From an uncultured Granulosicoccaceae bacterium (GTDB lineage: Bacteria; Pseudomonadota; Gammaproteobacteria; Granulosicoccales; Granulosicoccaceae): a stretch of DNA of 64,000 bases. The position numbers and the translations under genes were made by a program. The notes under the pieces are model-generated. The model saw only the letters and a list, made by a program, of their open reading frames with translations. It was not told where the DNA came from and did no database searches. Position 1 is the stretch's first letter. Each line of letters begins with the position of its first letter. The stretch is from positions 1-64,000 of the forward strand of contig CALHOI010000036.1 in the NCBI GenBank assembly GCA_938035525.1, read 5' to 3'. This document shows positions 36,676 to 46,561 of the stretch, one piece after another.

Positions 36676-37956
36676 TTAAAGTAACGATTCGGAGAAATGC
36701 GCAAACGGAATAACCATCACTTCCTCTGATGCCTGAGCGCCGGCACTCTCATAGGCGAGTTCCACGAAACAATTGGCGTGATGGAGGGATGTAACCACAT
36801 GCGAATCCTGTATGCCGGTTGTGGAAACCGACCAAAGGCCGTTTTCTTCCAGTGTGAGCACTCCGCGTTGATATTCCACTCTGCCAGGCATTTTAGTCAG
36901 CGTTGTTTTTAGCGTGGCTTTGATTCGGGGTAATTCTTTCACGGGTTGCCCGGTTAATAGTTGAAGTGCTGGCAGTACAAACACCATGCAAGTTATGGCA
37001 GCAGAAACTGGGTTGCCGGGCAAACCGAAATAGGCGTTATTTTTTGCCAGATTTCCAAACGTCAGTGGTCGGCCAGGTTTCATGGCAATTTTCCACATGT
37101 GTAATTCGCCCATTTGTTCCAGCACCGGGCGCACAAAATCGGCATCACCAACAGAAACCCCTCCCGAAGATATAACCACATCTGCATCCATGCTTAGCGT
37201 AAATACCTCTTGCAGTGCCTCTGGTGTGTCTTTAACAATGCCCAAGTCGTTAATGTCAACGGCAGGCGATTTTAAAATGCCGCTGATTAAAGCTCGATTA
37301 GCATCGTAAATATGTCCGCGTTGCAGCTTATCCTGTGGTTTAGCCAATTCATCACCTGTCGAAAAAACCGCTATTTTTATGGGGCGAATAACCTCAACTT
37401 CAGTGAAACCATGTGATGTTAACGTGGCTATTTGAGCAGCAGCCAAACGTTGGCCGCGTTGCATCAGTGAAGCACCTTTTGTGCTGTCCGAGCCTGCCGC
37501 TCGCACGTGATGAGATATGTCTGAGTGTTGATTGATGGTGATGGTGTTGTTATTCACCGAGACGTTTTCTTGCTGAACTACGGTGTCGGCAAAATCCGGT
37601 ACGCGTGCACCGGTGGTTATGCGATGGCATTCGTTGGCATTGGCGTGATCTTCACTTGGATGCCCCGCCAGCGACTGCGCGCTGATCTGCAATTTGTTTT
37701 CGCGTTCAGCATGTCGATACGCATATCCATCCATCGCCGATGCTCTGAACGACGGTACATTAATGGGTGAATCAACATCGCAAGCCAGAATTCGTCCGTA
37801 TGCTGTATCCATTGCCACAGATTCTTTGTCAGTGATTTTGAGCAGACGGGCAGCGATGATTTCCTTGGCTGCCTGAATGCTGATTGAATTTGGATCGGAA
37901 TCATCTTTTTTTGCGGGCTTACCCGTTACTTGGCTAGTGTGTTTCGTGTCGGTCAT
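36676..37956 (-). CDS. moeA: Molybdopterin molybdenumtransferase MoeA (copy 1)
   Basis: Inserts molybdate into adenylylated molybdopterin. The 426 aa from ATG 37956 contain the MoeA pattern: INVPSFRASAMDGYA, VQQENV, FSTGDELAKP, SSGGVSVGDADFV and MKPGRPLTFG with LPGNPVSA. A longer in-frame extension upstream is rejected because it would run through xerD and lacks conservation. The N-terminal 25 residues (Lys/Ser/Asp-rich) look unstructured. A second MoeA lies at 57749. Divergent from xerD, with only about 40 bp between. Confidence 0.93.
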   Translation of the reverse strand: MTDTKHTSQVTGKPAKKDDSDPNSISIQAAKEIIAARLLKITDKESVAMDTAYGRILACDVDSPINVPSFRASAMDGYAYRHAERENKLQISAQSLAGHPSEDHANANECHRITTGARVPDFADTVVQQENVSVNNNTITINQHSDISHHVRAAGSDSTKGASLMQRGQRLAAAQIATLTSHGFTEVEVIRPIKIAVFSTGDELAKPQDKLQRGHIYDANRALISGILKSPAVDINDLGIVKDTPEALQEVFTLSMDADVVISSGGVSVGDADFVRPVLEQMGELHMWKIAMKPGRPLTFGNLAKNNAYFGLPGNPVSAAITCMVFVLPALQLLTGQPVKELPRIKATLKTTLTKMPGRVEYQRGVLTLEENGLWSVSTTGIQDSHVVTSLHHANCFVELAYESAGAQASEEVMVIPFAHFSESLL

Positions 37957-38000
37957 GGCGTCTGTGCGAAGTTCAATGGTTTGTTTGCTAACATGTGTAC

Positions 38001-38927
38001 ATGCAAAGCGCGACCGAAGAGCACAAGCCTGTACTTGATAAGGACGCACGTCGTCTGCTGTTACAGTTCGGCGACATGCTGCTCGTGGAGCGCGGATTAA
38101 GCAAGCACACAGTATCTGCATACGAATCTGATATCAAACTGTTTGGTTTGTATTTGCAAAACACCACCGCAACACTCAAAAAAGCAGACAGATCAGATGT
38201 CATGGCTTTTTTGGGTAGCCGTGTCGAATCCGGTGGTAGTGCCCGCAGTGCCGCACGTATGTTGTCGGCACTGCGTCGTTTTTATGGTTTTTTGCTTCGC
38301 GAACGATTCATCAGCGACGATCCCACCGTGCTCATTGATGCGCCGACCATTGGTCGCCCATTGCCATCCACCTTGAGCGAAACCGAAGTCCGCAAATTAC
38401 TGAAAGCGCCGGTTGTCAGCACCGACATTGGTTTGCGCGATCGGGCCATGCTTGAGCTACTGTATGCCTGTGGTTTGCGAGTCACCGAACTCGTTACGCT
38501 TCAGGTTGATCAAGTCAATTTGAATCAAGGTGTTGTCAGGGTTTGGGGTAAGGGCAACAAAGAGCGGCTGGTACCAATGGGTGAAGCGGCAAGTGATTGG
38601 GTTGCACGTTATACGAAAAATTCTCGCGATAACCTGGTGAAAGGCGTATCCAGTACTTTGTTTTTATCGCTCAGAGGCCGAGAGATGACCAGACAGAGCT
38701 TTTGGCATCGTATTAAGGTCTATGGCTCAGTTGCGGGAATCAATGCGCATTTGTCGCCTCACACGCTTAGACACGCATTTGCAACACATTTGGTCAATAA
38801 CGATGCCGATTTACGGGTGGTTCAGCTATTGCTAGGACACAGTGATCTGTCCACAACGCAAATCTACACGCATGTTGCCCGCGAACGGCTTAAATATTTG
38901 CATTCTTTGCATCATCCGCGAGGTTAA
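38001..38927 (+). CDS. xerD: Site-specific tyrosine recombinase XerD
   Basis: Resolves chromosome dimers at dif together with XerC and FtsK. The N-terminal SAM-like domain is about residues 10-100; the catalytic domain has R in CGLRVTELV, HxxR in HTLRHAFATHL, H in LLGHSDLSTTQIYTHV and the nucleophile Tyr in the same segment. End-to-end similarity to E. coli XerD (MTRQSFWHRIK, RERLKYLHSLHHPR) separates it from XerC and phage integrases. ATG 38001 or GTG 37995 can start it; no Shine-Dalgarno is seen. dsbC follows, as in Pseudomonas. Confidence 0.95.
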   Translation: MQSATEEHKPVLDKDARRLLLQFGDMLLVERGLSKHTVSAYESDIKLFGLYLQNTTATLKKADRSDVMAFLGSRVESGGSARSAARMLSALRRFYGFLLRERFISDDPTVLIDAPTIGRPLPSTLSETEVRKLLKAPVVSTDIGLRDRAMLELLYACGLRVTELVTLQVDQVNLNQGVVRVWGKGNKERLVPMGEAASDWVARYTKNSRDNLVKGVSSTLFLSLRGREMTRQSFWHRIKVYGSVAGINAHLSPHTLRHAFATHLVNNDADLRVVQLLLGHSDLSTTQIYTHVARERLKYLHSLHHPRG

Positions 38928-39014
38928 TTTGTTAATCAGTGCGACATACGTGTGCGACGATGAACCTTTATGCTAAAAAAGACTCTATACATTAATCATT
39001 TTCAGGCGCTCCTC

Positions 39015-39899
39015 ATGATCAAGTCACGTTCTATTCATGCTCTACTCGTCGGCGCGTTGTTTATCAGCTCGCCTGCATTCGTTCTTGCGCAGTCAACTGA
39101 TACCGAAGCCGCACCTGATGCAGCTGCCGATTCAGCGCAACCCTCCGATATGCAAGAGCACACCGGGCAAGACATGGCCACAATGGATAACGAATCCGAC
39201 CCTGCCGATGGCATTCTGGACGGCACGGGTGACGAGCAACATAAAGCCATTTACGAGGCTTTTTTGGAGCGCTTTCCTGGCGTACCGGTCGAATCATTCA
39301 CTGCCGCTCCTTACGACGGTCTGTTTGAGGTCATCACCGAAGGTCGCATCATTTATGTAGACGCCGCCATGAAAACCTTGTTTCAAGGTGAGATTATTGA
39401 CCTTGATACTGGAACCAACATGACCGAATCACGGCTGTCGGGTATTCACATGGGGTTAATCAACAGCGTGGGTGAAGACAACATGCTGGTGTACAAGCCG
39501 CATGGTGAAGATACCGGTCGTTCGATCACCGTATTTACTGATATCAATTGTGGTTATTGCCGTTTGTTGCACAGCGAAATCGATACGTTGCTACAAGCAG
39601 GCGTCAGTGTTCGCTACCTCATGTTCCCAAGAGCAGGGCTTGATACCGATTCGTCCGTGGCGCTTGAAAGCGTTTGGTGTGATGCCGATCCGCAAGCTGC
39701 GATGACATCTGCCAAGGCAGGTGAGCCTATCCAGCACAATGAGTGCGAGACGCCTATCGAGCAGCACTATGCGCTTGCCGGTCAAGTTGGCCTGCGCGGC
39801 ACGCCGTTAATCTATCTGGACAGCGGCACAGCGATTCCAGGTTATCGCGAAGCAAAAGTGCTGGTTGAAATGATCAATAGCTCTGAACCAATGCAGTAA
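39015..39899 (+). CDS. dsbC: Thiol:disulfide isomerase DsbC-like
   Basis: Periplasmic disulfide isomerase. Signal peptide to about residue 26 (FVLAQ). An acidic, Ala/Asp/Glu-rich linker (about 27-75) not seen in E. coli DsbC comes next. The cystatin-like dimerisation domain is about 76-145 (FEVITEGRIIYVDAAMKTLF); the thioredoxin-fold domain has C179-G-Y-C182 and the cis-proline in GTPLIY. Start ATG 39015 begins the signal peptide; an upstream in-frame ATG is rejected. It lies next to xerD, the usual site. Confidence 0.92.
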   Translation: MIKSRSIHALLVGALFISSPAFVLAQSTDTEAAPDAAADSAQPSDMQEHTGQDMATMDNESDPADGILDGTGDEQHKAIYEAFLERFPGVPVESFTAAPYDGLFEVITEGRIIYVDAAMKTLFQGEIIDLDTGTNMTESRLSGIHMGLINSVGEDNMLVYKPHGEDTGRSITVFTDINCGYCRLLHSEIDTLLQAGVSVRYLMFPRAGLDTDSSVALESVWCDADPQAAMTSAKAGEPIQHNECETPIEQHYALAGQVGLRGTPLIYLDSGTAIPGYREAKVLVEMINSSEPMQ

Positions 39900-39957
39900 C
39901 CATTAACCAAAAAAAGCATATTCGTATGTCCACATGCGTGTATGCACACATGTCCTA

Positions 39958-40539
39958 ATGTCAAAAAGTGCATTCACCCAACAGCTCATCAGAACCACTT
40001 CAGTGGTTCTGATGGTTTGGTTGACTAGCACCTTGCTTGTCCCGGCCTACGCCGACCAGAATGATCAGTCCCTCGATCGCTACTTTGAGCAATTGCAAAA
40101 GGCCGATTCAAACGCGCAGACTCAAGACATTCAAAACAAGATTTGGCAGGCTTGGCTCAGTGCACCTGATTCCAATTCCACTTACCTGATGTCGCAGCTG
40201 AATGCTGCTATGTCGTTGGGCCAGCACGAGCTGGCTTTGCAGCTATCAGATCAGCTTGTAGATTCCACGCCGCTATTTGCAGAGGCGTGGAACAAGCGCG
40301 CCACCTTGCATTATTTAATGGGTAATCACGGAAAATCGGTTGCCGATATTAAACAAACACTGGCGCTTGAACCCCGCCACTTTGGCGCGCTTTCAGGCTT
40401 AGGATTAATATTCATGTCTGCAGGTCGATATGAGGCGGCGTTGGAGGCGTTTAACAAGGTGTTGGAAATCAGTCCTGCTTCTGATAACGCCCGTGGGAGT
40501 GTTGCCCGAGCCAGATCACTTATTGGTGATGACATCTGA
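39958..40539 (+). CDS. Periplasmic TPR-repeat protein
   Basis: A 193-aa protein with a signal peptide (cut after VPAYA). It has at least two tetratricopeptide repeats: AEAWNKRATLHYLMGNHGKS and FGALSGLGLIFMSAGRYEAA, preceded by a weaker one around LGQHELALQLSDQLVDSTP. TPR domains mediate protein-protein contacts; the partner is unknown. An in-frame ATG 24 bases earlier is possible. It follows dsbC by 58 bp, so joint transcription is likely. Confidence 0.8.
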   Translation: MSKSAFTQQLIRTTSVVLMVWLTSTLLVPAYADQNDQSLDRYFEQLQKADSNAQTQDIQNKIWQAWLSAPDSNSTYLMSQLNAAMSLGQHELALQLSDQLVDSTPLFAEAWNKRATLHYLMGNHGKSVADIKQTLALEPRHFGALSGLGLIFMSAGRYEAALEAFNKVLEISPASDNARGSVARARSLIGDDI

Positions 40540-40690
40540 GCCATTGCAGCCGGTACACTTAATACTTGCGTTTGCTGTGTGTGCACTTGCGCGTAATCAG
40601 CGCTCAGGCATTGCGGTTGTGAACAAAATTAAATCCTAGCGTCTGTGCTAATTCTATAAGCTACACAAAATAAAAAAACAAAGAGCTGTT

Positions 40691-41707
40691 GTGAAGCCTC
40701 GCCGAATTGCCATTGCCCTATGCGTATCCGCCACGTCAGCCCTGATTTTATCATCCATGGTTGTATCATCCTTGGCCGCAGCGGCCGACATGCCTTCGGG
40801 CTTTTTTTTCAAGCAGCGTGCATTCGACCCCATTAAGTTGCAAACCGGCTTGCCAGAGCCCGCCGGACGGTTAGGAAGCAACAATCAAAGCAAAAACGAG
40901 CTGCAAATATCGTTGTTGCACAACAATGTTTTTATGGGTGGGCTTGCCAATAGCGAACGCTTACTTCTGGATGGTGAAAGCACACAGCTTAACGTGCGAA
41001 TCAGCAGGCGCATCAATGCCTGTTGGCAGGTCAACGCAGCAACCGCGTATTTGGCCCATTCATCTGGCTGGTTTGATCAACCGGTGGATGATTGGCACCG
41101 GGTATTTGGATTGCCAGATGCACAGCGCGGCGACTGGCCTAACAACCAATTGCAATACGCCTACGAAAAAAACGGCGAACTGCAGTCCTTAGCAGGTGAG
41201 GTACACGGGTTTGGCGACGTGCAGTTGCAGGTACAAAGAAGTGTCGGTTGTCACGACCACACCACCTTGTTTCGTTTAGGCGCAAAGCTACCGCTGGGTA
41301 AGTCGGAAAACTTCTTGGGCAGTGGTGGGCTCGATGTTTTTATCGATGCGCAATTACCCTGGCGTGCATTTGGCTCGCACTCCCGCTGGCAATGGTCGGG
41401 CAGTGCAGGTTTGTTGTTTGCTGGAAACAATGACCTGCTGGCCGAGCAAAACCCGGTTTCCGCTTTTGGTGCGTTGGGTGTTAATGCCACAATGACACCA
41501 ACGCTAACCTTTATCGGTCAGCTTGATTGGCATTCGCCTGTGTTTAACAGTCAGCTTCGAGAGCTTGGCAAGATGGGTAACCAGTTGAGTTTGGGATTTC
41601 GGTATAACGGTGCGCGCAGCAGCTACGAGCTGAGTTTTTCAGAAGATGTGGCCATCGATACAGCACCGGATATCGTAGTGCGATTTGCCTGGATCGCAAG
41701 GAATTAG
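40691..41707 (+). CDS. DUF3187 family outer-membrane protein
   Basis: A 338-aa exported protein. Signal peptide to about residue 33 (AAAADM). The mature part starts FFFKQRAFDPIKLQTGLPEP, the DUF3187 opening, continues as many amphipathic beta strands and ends RFAWIARN, close to the barrel pattern. The family is predicted to sit in the outer membrane; function is unknown. The GTG start at 40691 has AAAGAG five bases upstream. Confidence 0.75.
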   Translation: MKPRRIAIALCVSATSALILSSMVVSSLAAAADMPSGFFFKQRAFDPIKLQTGLPEPAGRLGSNNQSKNELQISLLHNNVFMGGLANSERLLLDGESTQLNVRISRRINACWQVNAATAYLAHSSGWFDQPVDDWHRVFGLPDAQRGDWPNNQLQYAYEKNGELQSLAGEVHGFGDVQLQVQRSVGCHDHTTLFRLGAKLPLGKSENFLGSGGLDVFIDAQLPWRAFGSHSRWQWSGSAGLLFAGNNDLLAEQNPVSAFGALGVNATMTPTLTFIGQLDWHSPVFNSQLRELGKMGNQLSLGFRYNGARSSYELSFSEDVAIDTAPDIVVRFAWIARN

Positions 41708-41733
41708 GAATTAAAGGGTCAGAGTAAAAATAG

Positions 41734-44163
41734 CTAACGGGCCTTGAACAAGATGTGAAAAACATCATCGTACGATGCTGCAAAATGCACCTTTAAACCC
41801 TTAACAATATGCTTGGGTAATTCTTTTACATCACCCTGATTGGCATCGGGCAAAATCACTTGTTTGATACCAACTCGCCGGGCGGCGATGAGCTTTTCAC
41901 GTATTCCACCAACCGGTAGCACTTTACCTGTTAGCGTTATCTCGCCTGTCATGGCAAAGTCTTTCTTGATCGGTTTGTTCAGGGCGAGCGATAGCAACGC
42001 CGTGGTCATGCTAATGCCGGCACTGGGACCGTCTTTGGGTGTTGCGCCTTCAGGCACGTGTAAGTGCAGGGCATTAGTCATGTAGTACTCTGGGTCAACC
42101 CCGTAGCGTTTGCTGTTTGTAGTAACAAAGCTATGTGCTATTTGCGCTGACTCTGTCATCACTTTACCCAATTGGCCAGTGAGTTTAATGCTGCGATCTT
42201 TGCCATGCACGCGTGTGGCCTCTATTGGCAGAGTGGCACCACCCATGGCCGTCCACGCAAGGCCTGTTACCACACCCACACCGCTTAAACGTTTTTCATT
42301 TTTAAACGGTGGCTCACCAACAAAATCGCTGAGATTCTTGCCTGAAACGCTCACGCTTTTCTCTTTGCCCAGCAGTTTCACAACGCTTTTTCGCAAAATG
42401 CGACTGAGCAATTTCTCAAGGTTTCGCACGCCGGCTTCGCGAGCATAGCCTTCAATCAGGGTTCGTAATGCGGATTCGGAAATTTTAATCTGGCCTTTTT
42501 TAACCTTATTGCGTTCAAGCAATCTTGGCCAAAGGTGTTTTTGAGCGATCTCCAGTTTTTCTTCGGTGATGTAGCCACCAAGGCGAATCATGTCCATACG
42601 ATCAAGCAGTGGTCTTGGAATGGTATCGAGCTGGTTTGCGGTGCAAATAAATAGCACCTTAGAAAGATCGACACGCAAATCGAGGTAGTGATCCAGAAAC
42701 TCGCTGTTTTGTTCCGGGTCCAGCACTTCAAGCATGGCCGAAGCAGGGTCTCCCTGATAGGACTGACCCATTTTGTCTATTTCATCGAGCATGATAACCG
42801 GATTACACACGTCGACTTCTTTGAGTGCCTGAACCAGTTTGCCTGGCATCGCCCCAATGTAAGTTCTGCGGTGGCCTTTGATCTCGGCCTCATCGCGCAT
42901 ACCGCCGACGCTAAAGCGATAAAATTTGCGGCCAAGGCTCTCGGCAATCGATTTACCGATGGACGTTTTACCCACGCCTGGCGGTCCAACAAACAACAGT
43001 ATCGAACCACTGACTTCGCCACGGAATGCGCCCATGGCCAAAAATTCCAGGATGCGATCTTTTATGTCGGCCAGGCCCGCGTGGTCGCGATTGAGTATGG
43101 TCCGGGCTGAACGTAAATTGAATTTGTCTTTTGAGTAGCCGCCCCACGGCACGGCACATAGCCAGTCAACATAGTTGCGCGTCACGCCGTATTCTGGGGA
43201 GCCGGTTTCAAGCACCGACATTTTCTTGATTTCTTCATCGAAACGGTTTTGCACGTGCTCAGGCGGATCACGCTTTTCCATGCGAGCTTTGAATTCGTCG
43301 ACATCAGACGTACGATCATCTTTGGCAATGCCAAGCTCTCTTTGAATAATTTTGAGTTCTTCGCGCAGAAAGAATTCCCGCTGGTGTTTGGTCATTTTTT
43401 GCTCGACTTCGGAACGTATTTCGCTCTGTAGCCGCGCAACTTCCAGTTCTTTTTGTAACAACACCAGCACTTTTTGCATGCGTTTTTGTAGCTGCACAGT
43501 GTTGAGAATTTTCTGTAAATCGCTACCCGATGCAGTGGTAATAGCAGCAGCAAAATCTGCCAGTGGCGACGGCTCGTTCAGATTAAAGTGATTTAAAAAG
43601 TTTTTAAGCTCTTCGTTGTACAGTGGGTTAAGTGGTATGAGCTCTTTAATCGATTGGATTAAGGCCATCGCATAGGCTTTAATCTCAGGCGTTTTTACCA
43701 CTTTTTCGGGTGGGTAAGTCACTTGGGCGGCGAAGGGTGGTTCGCGATTCATCCACTCTTGCAACTTGAAGCGTTGCAGACCTTGAGCAATGAATTGAAT
43801 TTTTCCATTGCTGCTGACCACGTTATGCAGTTTGACCACGCAACCAATCTTGGCAAAGTCGTCGGGATTGGCTGCCGCGCCTTCCTGATCACCGGCGTAA
43901 CACAGTCCCAGTAGTTGCGAGTCCATCTTGGCCAGCGACGCAAACGTTTCTTGCCAAGGGTCTTCATCTATAACCAAAGGCTGCACCTGTGCCGGAAAAA
44001 ACGGTCGTTCGAAAATCGGCAGCAGCAGCAAGCGATCAGGCAAATTTTGATCGGGCAGAATCAAGCCGGTCTGCTGTTCGAAATCTGCGCTGAGCGTTTC
44101 GTCGACGCCAGATTCGTCTGAGTCGTCCAGTACTATGGTGTCATCGTTATCGTTGTTATTCAT
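41734..44163 (-). CDS. lon: ATP-dependent protease Lon
   Basis: AAA+ serine protease that destroys misfolded and regulatory proteins. The N-domain is about residues 40-240 (LLLPIFERPFFPAQVQPL); the coiled coil ends in LREELKIIQRELG, Walker A is GPPGVGKTS, and the protease dyad is Ser in DGPSAG and Lys in GGIREKLIAA. The 809 aa are normal; an acidic 25-residue N-terminal extension (NNNDNDDTIVLDDSDESG) is unusual. Sequence details differ from the E. coli-type Lon beside clpX, so it may be the second Lon found in Pseudomonas relatives. It stands alone here. Confidence 0.95.
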   Translation of the reverse strand: MNNNDNDDTIVLDDSDESGVDETLSADFEQQTGLILPDQNLPDRLLLLPIFERPFFPAQVQPLVIDEDPWQETFASLAKMDSQLLGLCYAGDQEGAAANPDDFAKIGCVVKLHNVVSSNGKIQFIAQGLQRFKLQEWMNREPPFAAQVTYPPEKVVKTPEIKAYAMALIQSIKELIPLNPLYNEELKNFLNHFNLNEPSPLADFAAAITTASGSDLQKILNTVQLQKRMQKVLVLLQKELEVARLQSEIRSEVEQKMTKHQREFFLREELKIIQRELGIAKDDRTSDVDEFKARMEKRDPPEHVQNRFDEEIKKMSVLETGSPEYGVTRNYVDWLCAVPWGGYSKDKFNLRSARTILNRDHAGLADIKDRILEFLAMGAFRGEVSGSILLFVGPPGVGKTSIGKSIAESLGRKFYRFSVGGMRDEAEIKGHRRTYIGAMPGKLVQALKEVDVCNPVIMLDEIDKMGQSYQGDPASAMLEVLDPEQNSEFLDHYLDLRVDLSKVLFICTANQLDTIPRPLLDRMDMIRLGGYITEEKLEIAQKHLWPRLLERNKVKKGQIKISESALRTLIEGYAREAGVRNLEKLLSRILRKSVVKLLGKEKSVSVSGKNLSDFVGEPPFKNEKRLSGVGVVTGLAWTAMGGATLPIEATRVHGKDRSIKLTGQLGKVMTESAQIAHSFVTTNSKRYGVDPEYYMTNALHLHVPEGATPKDGPSAGISMTTALLSLALNKPIKKDFAMTGEITLTGKVLPVGGIREKLIAARRVGIKQVILPDANQGDVKELPKHIVKGLKVHFAASYDDVFHILFKAR

Positions 44164-44367
44164 ACCGCGTTAGATTGCCTGTCTGGGGTTACCCGTCTGG
44201 TCGATATGCGCCGGGGTGCATTAGGGGTGCATTAGAAGATATGCAATATTGTCTTCTTTTCAAGGCGCGTGCCGCCCCGGGGGCGATAAGCCGATTTTTT
44301 ATGGTTTGATGACAATCTGGCCGGCACATCACAGCCACGATGCCTGCTTCTTGACTAAAACAGAGGG

Positions 44368-46377
44368 TTAGTCGTCGGCTAACATGTCCATTAGCCCCTG
44401 CAAAGCCTGTTTTCCAGCCACTCGCTGGGCTCCGGTGTCGACAACACCTGCCTGACCCAGAATCACAACATCTTCTTCTGGCAGATCGTCTAAAAAACGG
44501 CTGGGCTCACACGCGGTTAGTTCGCCATACTTCTGACGCGACTTTGCCCGTGTAAACGTCAATGTATGACGGGCTCTTGTCATGCCCACATAGGCCAGTC
44601 TACGCTCTTCTTCCAGCGCGCCTTCCTCCACGCTGTTGCTATGTGGCAAGATTTCCTCTTCCATTCCGACCATGAAAACGTGAGGAAATTCCAAGCCTTT
44701 TGCCGCATGAAATGTCATGAGTTGAACCTGGTCTTGATGCGAGTCTTCTTCTTGTCGCGAAAGCATATCCTGTAAACACAACCGTGAAACGGCATCGCTT
44801 AAGGGCACATCGTTGCCGTCATCGTCTTTTAAGATGCGGCTTAACCAACTTAAAAATTCTTCGGTGTTGGCAATAGCGCGTTCGGCTTGTTGTGGCGTAT
44901 CGCTGTTTCGTTCCAGCCAGCCGCTGTAGTCCATGTCGTTAAACAGGCAGTTGATCACATCCATGGTGTTGCCACGTTCAGCGTTATCAGCGGTTAATGT
45001 CAGCCAGTTAGCAAAGCGTTGCAATCGGTGTAATGGTTTACCGGACAAAGCTTCAGTGATGCCCATGCTGTGGCAAGCCGCAAATAAAGTTGAGCCGGAT
45101 TGACGAGCGTATTCGCCCAATTTGGCTAGCGTGGTGGGTCCGATTTCGCGCCTTGGTGTATTGATGCAACGCAAAAATGCCGTGTCGTCGTCGGGATTAA
45201 CCAGCAGTTTGAGGTAGGCCAGCATGTCTTTGATTTCGGTTCGATCAAAAAACGAATTCCCACCACTGATGGCATAGGCAATTTGCTTTTCGCGCAGAGC
45301 CTGCTCAAACACCCGCGACTGAAAATTACTGCGATACAAAATAGCGTAATCACCGAAGCGCCGGCCTTTTTGAAAATGTTGCGTCATGATTTCTGCAACG
45401 ACCCATTCGGCTTCATCGATGCCGTGCCGACAAATTGATATGCGCAGTTCATCGCCTATACCCAACGCGCTCCACAGCTTTTTTTCAAACACATGAGGGT
45501 TATGGCTGATCACCTCGTTGGCACAACGCAAAATACGCTGGCTTGAGCGGTAGTTTTGTTCTAGTTTGATGACTCGCAAGTTTGGGTAGTCGGTTTGTAG
45601 TGCGAGTAGGTTTTCGGGTCTGGCACCGCGCCACGAATAAATAGATTGGTCGTCATCGCCAACGGCGGTAAGAGCACCAAAGCGATCAACCAGCAGCCGG
45701 ATAATTTCGTACTGAGCGGCGTTGGTGTCCTGATACTCATCAATGAGCAAGTGTCGTGTTCTGTTGCTCCAGCGTTCCTGGACTTCCGGGTGTTCTCGCA
45801 GCAGTTTAACGGGCAGGCTGATGAGATCGTCAAAGTCGACCGCGTTGCAGGCCCGCAGCAAGCGATCGTAGTCGGCGTAAAGCAGGGCGGCCACACGGGT
45901 TTGATCATCGGACGATTCGCCTAGCGCCTGCTCAGGGGATACGAATGTGCTTTTCCAGTTCGATATTATTGATTGTGCAACGCGTTCTTCCATCGCGCTA
46001 TTCTGCTCACTGATAATGGCACGCAACGCCGACATGGAATCGGATTGGTCCATGATGGTGAAGCCTTTGCGCAAACCAATATGTGTACCATCTTTGTGCA
46101 GCATATTCAGGCCAAGGCGATGGAAAGTGGATATCGATAAACCCCTGATGGCCTTGGCATCAACCTTTTTACGCAGCCTTTCGCGCATCTCCATGGCCGC
46201 TTTGTTTGTAAACGTAACGGCAATAATGGAATGCGGTGAGTATTGCTTTTCGTTCAATAAGTAAGCAATTTTTTCAGTGATAACACCGGTTTTGCCACTG
46301 CCTGCGCCGGCCAGCACGAGTACCGGTGTCTCGGTGTGCAATACGGCTGCTTTTTGTTGAGGGTTAAGATGATTCAT
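44368..46377 (-). CDS. rep: ATP-dependent DNA helicase Rep
   Basis: Superfamily 1A 3'-5' helicase that clears protein blocks and restarts forks. Motif Ia-type VTFTNKAAMEM, Walker A AGAGSGKT, DEYQDTN, GDDDQSIYSWRGA, QNYRSSQRIL and the C-terminal VQLMTFHAAKGLEFPHVF are all present. At 669 aa and with RFLDDLP near the end it matches Rep rather than UvrD or PcrA. Start ATG 46377; no operon partner. Confidence 0.96.
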   Translation of the reverse strand: MNHLNPQQKAAVLHTETPVLVLAGAGSGKTGVITEKIAYLLNEKQYSPHSIIAVTFTNKAAMEMRERLRKKVDAKAIRGLSISTFHRLGLNMLHKDGTHIGLRKGFTIMDQSDSMSALRAIISEQNSAMEERVAQSIISNWKSTFVSPEQALGESSDDQTRVAALLYADYDRLLRACNAVDFDDLISLPVKLLREHPEVQERWSNRTRHLLIDEYQDTNAAQYEIIRLLVDRFGALTAVGDDDQSIYSWRGARPENLLALQTDYPNLRVIKLEQNYRSSQRILRCANEVISHNPHVFEKKLWSALGIGDELRISICRHGIDEAEWVVAEIMTQHFQKGRRFGDYAILYRSNFQSRVFEQALREKQIAYAISGGNSFFDRTEIKDMLAYLKLLVNPDDDTAFLRCINTPRREIGPTTLAKLGEYARQSGSTLFAACHSMGITEALSGKPLHRLQRFANWLTLTADNAERGNTMDVINCLFNDMDYSGWLERNSDTPQQAERAIANTEEFLSWLSRILKDDDGNDVPLSDAVSRLCLQDMLSRQEEDSHQDQVQLMTFHAAKGLEFPHVFMVGMEEEILPHSNSVEEGALEEERRLAYVGMTRARHTLTFTRAKSRQKYGELTACEPSRFLDDLPEEDVVILGQAGVVDTGAQRVAGKQALQGLMDMLADD

Positions 46378-46561
46378 GGGTGTAACATGGCAAGTGGAGC
46401 GCTAGTCTATCGAGTTCCGAGACAAAGATCATCGTTGACAAAGCGTGAAAACAAAGTTTCAACCTCTGCACACAAGTGCCGGGCTGGCAACCGCTTTATA
46501 CTGCCGTCTCAACTGACAATAAAGCGATTTGCGAAACAGCGTTAGCAACAGAAAACCAAAC

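Noticed and set aside
37957-38121. N-terminal extension of moeA copy 1
   Set aside because: It would overlap xerD and contains nothing of the MoeA family; ATG 37956 gives a normal protein.
38001-38927. Tyrosine recombinase as a sign of a mobile element
   Set aside because: It matches housekeeping XerD along its whole length and sits in the usual xerD-dsbC order.
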